Shown: one piece after another, positions 29,354-39,579 of the stretch
Position numbering within the stretch: the first letter of the stretch is position 1
Layout of the letters: the number at the start of each line of letters is the position of its first letter
Assembly (NCBI GenBank): GCA_036927565.1
Contig: JAYESD010000008.1
Coordinates: 114,560,279-114,624,278, forward strand
Source: Tuctoria greenei
Taxonomy: Eukaryota > Streptophyta > Magnoliopsida > Poales > Poaceae
DNA: 64,000 nt
Direction of reading: 5' to 3'
Made by a program: the position numbers and the translations under genes
The notes under the pieces: model-generated
Seen by the model: the letters and a program-made list of their open reading frames with translations, nothing else
Told to the model about the DNA's origin: nothing
Databases searched by the model: none

Positions 29354-29551
29354 GGGAAATACTAGTATCAATCTGACGAATGGTGCAATCATATCATCAT
29401 CCATCTTCAACTATTAGATCTATTCTATGGTGGTTGTGTTTTTTCACATACTCCATCCACCTGTGTTTTTCACGTGAGATGGACATCTAATGATTGAAGA
29501 TGGATGATTGCATAATTGCACCAGTAGTCAGATTGCATACTAGTATTTACC
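29354..29551. mobile_element. Mutator-type MITE, 198 bp
   Basis: Long TIRs (GGGAAATACTAGTAT and, reverse-complemented, GGTAAATACTAGTAT, extended by ATCTGAC-A-TGGTGCAAT) and a perfect 9-bp TSD TAGTATAAG (29345-29353, 29552-29560). A 9-bp TSD is diagnostic of Mutator-like elements. No coding capacity. Confidence 0.9.
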
Positions 29552-29829
29552 TAGTATAAGAATTATATCTAACTAATTGCTTGGCACACACTATGCTATT
29601 ATATCCGATGTAGTCACTAACAAATCACCAACTATGACAAAGCAACCCCAGTTGATGATGAAAATTGACATTTTAGAGAAATCGAAGCATCCAATTTTAT
29701 ATATTGGAACTTCAAATTTGACAAAAAAATAACTAGAATATTTTGTCGATGTGTGAGTCTCCTCTTTGTGATTCGATAAGGAGCGCAACGAAATCGCGGG
29801 CTGTACCTAGTTGACTTTGGATTAGTGAG

Positions 29830-31300
29830 TGTTAATGCTCGATATACCCACGTTGAGGTTCCTGAAGTGAAATTAGCTTAGAGAGGGGTGAATAAGCTAA
29901 TTAAACCTGAAAAGCTTAATCAAACGAGATAGGAAATAGGAGATCGGACTAATCTAGTGTCAAGCAGACTAGTTCATTCTCTGCACAGTAAAGAGATAAA
30001 TGTGATACTTTTATGTATTTTCTTGCAAGTAAGTTTTAGTCGAAGTAAGACTAACAATATGGCAACCTAGAGAAGGTTATAGAAATATTATAACTACTCT
30101 AGATCACAAGATATGTAAGATTAACACTTAAGCGTAGTATGAAACCGTAACAAGCAATTCTAGTGATGAACAATAAAGTATAAGAGACAACAGACATGAT
30201 TTTCTCTCGATGTTCGATTCCACACAGGAATCTACGTTCCCATTGAGGTATCCACAAAGCATCGGGTCTCTTTCAACCCTAACCCTTCCAAGTTGCTACC
30301 AAGGACAAACTTGGTTTTCCACTATAATCACATAGGGTAAATACAAACTTTTTGGTGCTTCTCACAAATTGAGAGCTACCAAGGGATCTCTAAGTGTCTA
30401 GCGATCAAAACCCAAGAGTGAAAGACAGAAATCAACAATAAAAACGTGAGATAATTAAACCAAGAGCTCAAGGACGATCAAACACCCTTCTCTTCCTACC
30501 AATCTCACCAAATCCCTCAAACGTTGCACTTAGGGCTCAAGGAGGTGAGGCGAGAGTTTTTAAAGCTATTGGGTGGCCATGGTGGCGCTAGGGTTTAGGA
30601 GAGATTGATTTGGAGTCGGGAACCTCTTTTTATAGGGATCGTGACACATAGTCGTTGCCAACCACTAAAGTAACAGCAGACTAGTCCGGTGTTGGGTGGA
30701 ACACCTACATCACAAAGTTGAAGTCCCCACCATCTTTTGAATTCAAATTATCACTCTTGTTATTTCTTCCAAGAACAAAATAATCGGAAAGCACATGGAA
30801 ATACCGTTGTAGCATTTCCCATTGAAGAGCATTTCCATGGATATCGAATCCAAGGTACATGTGTGTCAATTTTTTAACTTGTTCTCACAAGGATACAAAA
30901 TTTGTTTGGTAGACAAGGAATCGAGAGTAATTCAAAGGTTTGATCCTAAACCAAAGTAGCCTATGGTGGTTGTTTGCTTCGGGCTCATGTTTACCCCTCA
31001 TAATATCAGGACAATTTTTGCTAAGAGCCTATGGCATAGTCAAACGTTGAGGATTACAAAGAAGGGATAGGGTTGTCGCCACCTATCGCCTACCTATTAA
31101 ATTTGTCGGTCTACGAGATATCTACTAATGATTTCTGACCTAAGCACCATGCTTAATTTCTAAATCACAACTCTAATCTTTTTTAATACAAAGCTAAGAC
31201 TAGAGCCTCTAATTAAATAAAGCAGTGAACCCTTAAATAGCTACTAAAGCAAACTACTTTGAATTATGAATCAAACTTGAATCGAGTTCAGAAAGCTTAC
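29830..31300. repeat. LTR-retrotransposon remnant, possibly Sirevirus LTR
   Basis: Non-coding sequence with LTR-like features (TTTTTATAGGGATC at about 30630, repetitive low-GC composition) and one palindromic half-site ACTAGTCCGGTG (about 30684-30695), reminiscent of the CACCGGAC-GTCCGGTG palindromes known in maize Sirevirus LTRs. No ends or partner LTR found. Confidence 0.35.
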
Positions 31301-31399
31301 TCAAGTTCGTACAGGTTCAAGTGTAGGAGAGAGACTTGACAAGCCCAAACCTCCTCTTCCTAGCTCCTCCTCACTCTCCTTCTACTTGGCTAGCCTCAT

Positions 31400-32330
31400 G
31401 GACAACACTAGATCTTTGGAGTGGAATAGTGACGGAGTTCTGTATCCGGGGTACCAAACATACGGGACCCGACGGTACGTGACACTACGCAACTACGGAC
31501 TGAAGCTACCCTCCGTTCGAGGAGGGGCCTGCCACCAACACCACGATCGTTTGAGGTCGAGGTATTCAACTTGCTCAAGTACCAAACATGAGGTCGGGCA
31601 GACGATCCCTCCCGGGCTAGCCCGAGAGAGGCGGGTAGTTGGAGGCATTTAAGGCGAACGGTGGGTGCGATAACTTTGGTAGGGGGAAGAACCCGGTGAC
31701 CCATTGCAGGATAAGCCTGTCATCCGTCCCATCCATCGTTAGAAGGGTGGTAACCTCACCCACAACACGGTGCCTTGGATACCAAGAAAAAGTCAAGATC
31801 GAAGCTTCCGCTCTCCAAACAGACTGAATACATAGAACGAGCATTTATAAAATCGGCCCTGCTATGAGGAATGTCGGATAGATAGGACCTTCTTGCCCCT
31901 TATAAAAGGGCCCCAAGGCCTTCCTTGAGGGGGGCAAATTCACTCCGTATTCGCGGTTACTATACACATTTAGCATACACACTTTTCCTTTGGTGCTCTT
32001 GGACCCTTTTTCTTTGGTGCTCTTGCACCCTTTTCATTTAACGCACTTGCGTTCGTGCATTACTTTTCATACTCTCGTGTGCGTTTACACTTACGCATTA
32101 CTTTCCTAGAAGTTCTTACTTTCTTAGAGTTTATATACTCGAGCAAGGCCTGCTTGTAATCTGTTATGTCGCCTTTTGAGCTAACAAAGACCAAAGAAGA
32201 CTCCATCTAGACGTAGGGCCTTTTTTGCTCGAATCAGGATAAATATTTTGTTCTTTGCATCTAGCCATACCAAGACGAATGTGATTCAATACAAATGTAC
32301 TAGTCAATTTCCAAAATGCTAACAGTTGGC
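31400..32330 (+). repeat. LTR (3' part) of a Tat-like gypsy remnant
   Basis: TATA box in CCCCTTATAAAAGGGCC (about 31897), a transcript-like R/U5 with repeated TTTGGTGCTCTTG units (about 31990-32030), then ...AATGCTAACA followed by GTTGGCACGCCAGGTAGG, a gypsy-type primer-binding context. The left boundary is not determined. Confidence 0.6.
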
Positions 32331-33818
32331 ACGCCAGGTAGGAGAACGCTATTGCGCATTCTTATTAACTTCCTCATGGCTTCATCGACACCGAGGAGCA
32401 TCACCGGTGGCCCTTGAGGGCTCAACAGCATCGACATCACCGTCGACGCCTAGAAAGCGCCCTTTGAAGGAATGGACGATGATGTGCCGCCATCCCTTTC
32501 GGGATACTAGAAGATACTTTTGGCTGCTATCTCAGCTCTGATTCCGACACTAAGGTAAGCAATCATTTTCACTGGAAACACCGCCCCACAAACATTTGGC
32601 GGTGTATGACCACTCTCACGGTATGTGTCCCCGTAATGAGGGACTCGACGCCAGTACCTTGGGAAGGAACCTGCACGCGGTCCTATTCCCAGTGACCTTT
32701 TCCAGTTAGAGTGTGCCGCGCTCGATTTCGAGCCTGCGCGCCCAAACCTCGGCGAGGCCACAGTCCAGACCAACTTTCGTCACCACACCGATCTAGACAC
32801 GACGCGCCCTCACATGCGTTCCACTTGGACCAGCACCACCACTGGCACCGCCGAAGCCCCACACTTAGAGCGGATAAGCCATAACACCACGGACGCCCGC
32901 AGCGGCGTATGAGCATCCCCACAGTTTGCGTCCCCACAACGACGGACGCGAAGCCAGGAGCTTGGATAGAAACCCGAACACGGTCCTGTCCTCGTTTGAT
33001 CGCTTCAAGTCGGGGTGCGTTGCACTCGATTTCGAGCAGACGCACCCAAACCTGCAGAGGACCACACTTTGAACCAAGTTATATCATCACGTCAATCCAG
33101 ACGCAGCGCGCCCCCACGCATGTTCTGCCTAGATTGGCGTTGCCAGTGGCACCGCCGACGCCCCATGCCTCGGGTGGATAAGCTAGATCACCACTACGGC
33201 AGCCTCCACATGGCATGCCATGCTCGTACCGATCGAAACCAGGATCGATCCAGCTTGTCGGGACCCCCATTCCCAGTTGTACTGCCCGCGAGCACGCGAA
33301 CAGGCGCCGTCACAATCACTACACCAGCGACTGCAACCGACGATTAGTGAATGATGCCCCGACCCAGATGAGTGTCACTAACGAGATCGAGTCGTCCACC
33401 CATTCGTCTCCATCGACCCAGATGCGAGAAGCAATTCTCGATCTTTAGCTGGCCCTCAGCGACTGAAAGATTGCTCGAAAGAGGGTCACGTGACTTCCCT
33501 CCAAACTATCACGACACAATCAGGAAAGCAGCTACAATGATAGTAGGGACCAAATCCCAAGCCCCGCACAAAGCGAAGCCAGTCTCAAGACTACCTCCGG
33601 CAAAAACAACTTTGGGAGATGAATGAGCGTCCCAGCCGCCTCTAGAAGCTCGGAGAATGCCAGTGAAGGCCGGACAAAACTCTTCGCAGGTACATACTGT
33701 GTTTCTCTAAGAAGTGCATCAAGTTCTCTTGCGCCATCGGCACTGACATCATCAGAGCGTTTCTCTCAAGGCTGGCTCGCAAGACCCCAGCGTCCTAGAT
33801 CGCCCGCGCCAAGCCAAG

Positions 33819-34999
33819 GTGCGAGAAGGAACTGTTCAACATTGTACACCATGTCGTCTTAGGCGAAGGGACGGTGGGGAGCGACACCAACACACCAAAA
33901 CAAAGGCCCGACAAACCTGGAACCAGGAGGGGTCCGACGACTTGTCGAAAGAAAAGGGGGTAGAAGACTGGCCCCAACCAAGGTGGCTCGTAGACACCGA
34001 CCCTGGAGTGGCTGCTATCACCGACCGACGCGAAGACAAGAGACCAGTGAAGCGGTCGACTAGCCACTTGCAGAAGATCCTTGAGGAACCTTGCACTCAT
34101 CACTCCTTCCCAACAAGGCACGCACCAAAGGAATACAACATTCTTAAGCGTTTCCTTGAGGGGAAGCTCGGCGCTCCCATCGACGAGAGGAAGGGACCAG
34201 CAGCTCTGGGCTTCAAGTCAGCGGAATCTACCCCTGACGAGGATAGCGACTGCTTCATGATCCAAGAAGATGGTGCCGCACTTGGGCACCCTCCAGGTCT
34301 AGAGAAGGCACTCCCGACAACAGGGCCCACTGTCCCAAGTATCACAAGTTACCTCCGATGGTCCGAGATGGCGGTCACTTTCGACATGCCGAACCATCCC
34401 GATTCCACCCTGCATCCCAAGAGATATCCTCTGGTGGTCGACCCGATCGTAGGGCCCGCATGCCTCACCTGAGTGCTGATGAATGGTGGAGCAGTATCAA
34501 CATCTTGTAGGTTGCCACTTTGAACCTGATGAAAATCCCATGCTCTTAGCTCTGGCCCCTGTTGGGACCCTTCCAAGTGATCATGCCCGGGCTACGATCG
34601 ACACCCCTAGGGTGCATCGACCTCCTGGTCACGTTCGTTAGCTGGATGAACTCTCGCATGGAGATCCTTACATTCGAAGTCACCGACTCCTACCACGCCA
34701 TCACGGGACGACCCTACTACTCCAAGTTCATGGTGGTCTCAAACTACACCTACCTCAAGCTGAAGATCCCAGGACCCAGAGGGGTCATTACTGTAGATTT
34801 CATGATCGAACTGGCCCCGTTGTGCGAGCTGTACGACCAGGGTGGGGTCCCGAAAATGACGACACTTCCACCAGGCAAAGCACCCGGGGCAGGAGTCGAC
34901 GTCTGGTGCAGCCTCAATCGCGCCCCGCCCTGGATGTCTCCAAGCACGATAAAGGCATCAGAAGGTCCTTCGAGCCACATCGTGAGCCGACCGAAATGA
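33819..34999 (+). pseudogene. Gag C-terminal and protease remnant of the Tat-like element
   Basis: 33819-34472 ends with SYLRWSEMAVTFDMPNHPDS and RYPLVVDPIVG, the Tat protease N-terminal region. The active-site segment (about 34470-34490) reads LMNGGA instead of LMDGGS. After stops, 34562-34999 continues with TFEVTDSYHAITGRPYYSKF and NYTYLKLKIPGPRGVIT, the protease C-terminal region. RT does not follow: pol is deleted after about 35000. Confidence 0.8.
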
Positions 35000-36443
35000 G
35001 CTCAGGTAACGTCGTGTCGCCCGGAGGACAGAAGAATACACCTGGCAGATCTACGACAAGCTTGCGCCTTGCCCCCTCGCTAGCAGCCAGAACTCGCGTG
35101 ACATCCACGTCGCCAGGCCAAGGCACGACGCGTCATCACAAGTAGAGCGGTCGATGACTCACCACACCAGATGCGCCATCTGGAGGATGAGCGCCACGAT
35201 AGTCAAATCCCGAGACTAAGACCCGAGTCACAATTACAATGCCCGAACCCGGGGGCTTCCACCCGATCGAGAGCACAGCCTCGCCCCAAAGCCATTTTCC
35301 TTAGAAACACCGCTCGCTCAAGTGTTTTCAACGCGTCATATGAATCGCGGCTCGTGAACGATGCAAGTTCCGAGTATTGCGATTCTAACGAGATGAAAAG
35401 ATGGAAAGCAAATTGTAGCAAAAACAGTTTTAAAGTCACTATAAAGGATTCATAATACATCATGACTCAGACGAGTACAGAGAAAAGGAAAGAGATTACA
35501 TCTCGAATTCTATTCTCGCCTAGGACTATCCTAATCCTCAAAGGACCGACAATTTTACTTTCTCTCCCCTTCAGTAGGGAGATGACCACGATTTCTACCA
35601 AAGCATTTTTGGCTTCCGGTAGGGAAATGATCTACTGAAAACCAAATGCCTTTTGTTGGGAGGATCAGATCTCCTGGTGGTCGAATGGCCACTAATATCC
35701 AAATACAAAGGCCATCCCACCCCTGCCAGGTAAGAGGGCCTCTCATCTCCAAGGCCAAGGACATAGCGCCTCGCCACCGGTCGAGGTGGGACGGGTTGCC
35801 TAAGACCATTGAGAAAGGTCGAAAAGCAAAAGAGCCCAACATATTTCTCGATTAGCCTAGTGCCGCGTGAGAAGACTTTGGTCATGCAAACATACGTGCT
35901 GCATTCAGATCAAATCGGCCTCCCCTTCAAACTCTTGACTAGATCCTTTGTCTTGAAACCTTTGAGAGATTTCTCCCCTTTTCAAACTTCCAGGTGCTCC
36001 TCCCCTTACGAAACCTCACCGACTGCGGCCTTGTCGTGCATCAGTCAAACACGAAGCCTCGCCCACCACAATTCTCTCACCACCGGACAAGACCTTAGGA
36101 CCAGGAGATGAGCAGAAGAGGTGGAGAGATGGAGGACCCTTGAGGAAAAATGTTTGAGGCAATGATGAATGGAGGAACCGCACTTGGCTATTTTTAGCCT
36201 CACCGAGGAAGCCAAAGATATAAGAACGGCGGTGGTGGTGCATCACACATCGTAACTGACATTGCAGTAAAAGTCCTGCAATGACCCGTGGGATTTGCCA
36301 TTTGTCGTGTTGCTACGCCGCTCTATAACCGGTGCCACAATGAAGACTTGTGGCGACCCAAAGACTCATGCAACACGCCACACCAACTCTTCGCGAATCG
36401 CGCCACATTAAAGGATGATGGGACTAGATGTAATCATGGTACG
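35000..36443 (-). other. 3' internal region of the pol-less Tat-like element
   Basis: By position and by resemblance to 63352-64000 (both have CTATAACCGGTGCCAC- or CGTAACCGGTGCCAC-like sequence, about 36324 and 63796), this is the antisense-gene region of a Tat-lineage element. It is too decayed to translate. Ends at GTACG (36439-36443), the left target copy of the Tat element. Confidence 0.45.
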
Positions 36444-37459
36444 TGTCGATACCTAGCGAACCGGGTATCCCTGGATACAGGAAAGGAGGCACGCTGGGTC
36501 CCACCACCCATGGGGGTAAAATCTGACGTGGTCCCAGGGTGCCTCGTGGCATGCAGCATAGTCACGCCTCTCCACTGAGGGAAGGCCCGATGCTACCACG
36601 TGCCCTGTAGCTCCGAGTGTATCTCCCTCACAGAGGGGAGGCCCGGTGCTACCACGTGTCCCGCAGGTCTGGGTCCACCTCCCTGCCAAGGAGAGGTCCG
36701 ACGCATTCACTTGGTCGACAGCCCCGGACCTGCCTTCCTGCAGGAAGAAGGTCTGGTGCATCCACGTGTCCGACAGCTCCGGACCCGACCCCCTGGCAGA
36801 GGGACGGACTAGACTTGCCATGTGGCAGGCAGCGCTGCACCTAGTCCATCCCGCGATAGCGGCAATAAAGAGGGATGAGCCCAATGCACCTAAACGGAAA
36901 AGACGGGCATGTTCCCTAGGTAAGCGGGAGCTTGCACTCATAAGTCAAGAGTCCTGTAGCCAGTCCGACGATAACAGGTTGGCGCCGAACTACTATGTAC
37001 GATGGATGAATGAGACGTCGCGACAAGATGGACGAGACACCGCCTGCCATAATGAGGGGCTATGTGTAGCCCTGCGGCAAGGCATGGCCAGGCGGCACAT
37101 TGAAGCCATTGTTAGGGGATAGCATTTACTCCCAAATCTTAGGAGGGATTTGGTACTCTCGGGTCCACTTGTTGGGCCCCGGGTCCCACTTGTAAGCTGT
37201 CTGGCCTTGAACTATAAAAGGACCAGACAACCATCGACTTAGACAAGCTCTCTCAGTCCCAGGGACACACTTAAGCAATACAATACACAAACCACTGTGG
37301 AGTAGGGTATTACGCCCAGGCGGCCTGAACCACGTAAAACCCTTGCGTTCATCATTCCCGAGCTCGATCTTGCTAGGACTAGCCCCCGAATATACAATGA
37401 ACCCCAGCGGGCTGCCTCTGAGCTAGTCCGGGGGAGGTGTTAGTCTAGACACCTCGACA
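36444..37459 (+). repeat. Tat element 5' LTR with G-box/ABRE array and TATA box
   Basis: 1016 bp. CACGTG cores at 36597, 36653 and 36763, two of them as CACGTGTC, sit in a set of about 60-bp imperfect repeats (36570-36830). A TATA box (CTATAAAAGG) lies at about 37212. The primer-binding site follows directly. Confidence 0.93.
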
Positions 37460-37478
37460 TTTGGCGCACCAGGAAGGG
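37460..37478 (+). promoter_or_regulatory. Primer-binding site of the Tat element
   Basis: TTTGGCGCACCAGGAAGG immediately after the 5' LTR, the position and form used by grass Tat elements for tRNA priming. Confidence 0.85.
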
Positions 37479-39173
37479 GGGCCTTCTCCTGCAAGCATCT
37501 TCACTGGCAGCATGGTGAACGCTCGCTCCAACGCTAGTTCCTCCAAGCCACAGCCCCGCCAGCAGGCGGCGAGTGAGGACCAAGCTTCGTCCCACCCCAG
37601 AGTTGGATCCTGCTCCAGGGCGAGAAGATCTGGACCATCGCGACGTTGTGCAGTCACCCCGCCGACTGCAGGCCCGCACAACACGGCACGACGAACTCCA
37701 GCTGTGACAGCTGCTACGGCCCCGCCAGCAGCAAGCCAAGAAAGTGCACTCCTTGCCGCATGTGCGCTGCTCCACAACACACCGACGGCAGGTTCCCCCC
37801 AAGGAGCAACCCAGCAGTGGGTAAATGACGTCGACCATCTAGTCGTCGCTGCGCTCCAAGTGACTCCACAAGGCGGGAGGCGAGCGGCAACAATGTTTGT
37901 CACGCTGTCGCGAACGCCCACCATCGACTGGCGGACCGACGATAGCCGCTCGAAGAGGCTTTCAACAGCAGACCTGCGGGCTGAGATGCAGCACCATAGG
38001 GTAGGCGAGGACTGCCGAGTTGTCATCGAAGGGCAGAGGGAGCGACGCCACAATCTTGAGGCTGACTACAGCCTGCCGGGCCCTAGACCCCTGGTGCATG
38101 GCGCTCTCCCGCCGCAACAGGGGTATGTGACGCCCCCCGCGCAGTACTAGGTGTATGTGGCGCCTCCTCCACACCAGGCATACGTTGCACCTCCTCCACT
38201 CCAGGAATATGGTGTGCCTCCGCCACACCAGACATCTGCCGCCGCACCTCAACACTAGGCGTACGCGGTGCCACTTGGCCACCAAGGACATGCAGTGCCA
38301 AACCAGTCGCCTGCAAGCACCGGTGGAGGGTGCGCAACTTTAGCTCCACACCTGCGGAGAGTGGTGTGGCCTCACAAGTTCTTGTAGATCTAGTCCACCT
38401 CGATCCTGGCTGCGGGGGGTGACGAGGTCATCATGGCCAACTACTTCCCTGTGGTCCTAGCCGGTCCAGCCTGGTCATGGCTCATGAACCTGCCCCAGGT
38501 GTCCATCACCTCCTAGGAAGAGTTGTGCCGACAGTTTGTGGTGAACTTCGGAAGTTTGTATGAGTGCCCTGGCACGGAGCTCGACCTCCACACTTTTAGA
38601 CAACGCTCGGGGGAGCCGCTGCAAACATTCATCCAACAATTCTCCCAGGTACGGAACACCATCCCGCACATCTCGAATGCATTTGTCATAGTTGCATTTA
38701 GGCAGGGTGTGAGGGACAAGAAGATGCTTGAGAAGCTCGCCACGCATGACGTGCGCAATGTCTTTGAGCTGTTTGCCTTGGCAAACAGATGCGCCAAGGT
38801 TGCGGAGGGACGTAACTGGCACGCCCGACCCTCCTTAGAGAGTGGGGAGCCCTCACAGTCCGAAGCGGAGGCCACCACCAGTGGTCGTGGCAGGAAGAAG
38901 AAGAACGGCGGTCGCGACAGGAGTAAGCCGAGGCCCAGAGCTCCCATGGTGGCAGCTGCGGCAACTAGCAGAGCCCGGAGCTCGCACCAGGATAAGCGCC
39001 CGCGCCCATCACCTGAGGGTGATGACGCTGATTTCAAATGCCTGGTGCACCAGACCAATGGTCACAGTGCAAGTGAGTACTGGGAAGTCAAGAAGCTCGC
39101 AGAACATTTTCGCGAGCAGCGACAGAAGCAGCAGCGTCAAGAGAGCGAGCCCCCCCCGCCAGAGGGAGGGTAA
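37461..39173 (+). pseudogene. Tat gag
   Basis: One frame runs through, interrupted by stops at 38148-38150, about 38256, about 38385 and 38514-38516. The first part is disordered (Ser/Pro/Arg/Gln-rich), with a YVAPPP-type repeat (38150-38280). The Retrotrans_gag domain follows: VVLAGPAWSWLMNLP, then LCRQFVVNF, CPGTELDLHTFRQR-GE and LQTFIQQFSQVRNTIP, GVRDKKMLEKLATHDV and ELFALANRCAKVAEGR. Then a basic linker and a zinc-knuckle-like C---H--H-A-ECWEVK remnant (CLVHQTNGHSASEYWEVK). Gag builds the virus-like particle. Confidence 0.88.
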
Positions 39174-39579
39174 GTAGAAACTTGACCCAGTGGAGGACAA
39201 AGATGAAGACATGGGGTACTAGGAGCCCCACAAGGCAGTGAAAGCAGTGTTCACGAGTGCTGACTCAGACACTAGCAGCGACCAGGAGCGTCAGAAGCTC
39301 CTTTATGTCATCTACGGGGGAGCCTCAGACCCTGTGTCTCGGAACGCGGTGAAAGTCCTACAACGGGCCGTGGCGGCAGTGGCTCCGGTGCCAAGTCCGT
39401 CCCCCACAACAAGTGGATGAGCACTGTGATCGGCTTCGACGCCTTAGATTGCCCGAAGAACATGGCAGGGGCTGGGGTGCTCCCGCTGCTCGTGGCCCCA
39501 ACCATCACCAAGGTGAGGCTCCATTATGTGCTGATCGACGGTGGTGCAGGCCTCAACCTTATCTCCGCTGCAGCTTTCC
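39174..39579 (+). pseudogene. Tat protease, N-terminal half
   Basis: Continues after gag with KAVFTSADSDTSSDQERQKL and VIYGGA, then the active-site segment VLIDGGAGLNLISAAAF, where the sequence stops at the Tekay insertion. The catalytic DGG is intact. The other half starts at 50037. Confidence 0.85.

Noticed and set aside
31386..31652. 88-codon ORF
   Set aside because: No recognisable motif; lies in LTR-like sequence upstream of a gypsy primer-binding site.
32683..33181. Pair of similar minus-strand ORFs (32683-33045, 32865-33077)
   Set aside because: They reflect a degenerate internal repeat in the gag region of the Tat-like element (CTCGATTTCGAGC near 32721 and 33025), not genes.
36600..37122. 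ORFs in the Tat LTR (36646-37122 and matching 58884-59240)
   Set aside because: LTR sequence; the frames differ between the two LTRs and show no conserved domain.
37461..37900. Host gene encoding a Ser/Pro-rich protein
   Set aside because: The frame leads directly into the Tat gag domain after the primer-binding site, so it is the gag N-terminus.
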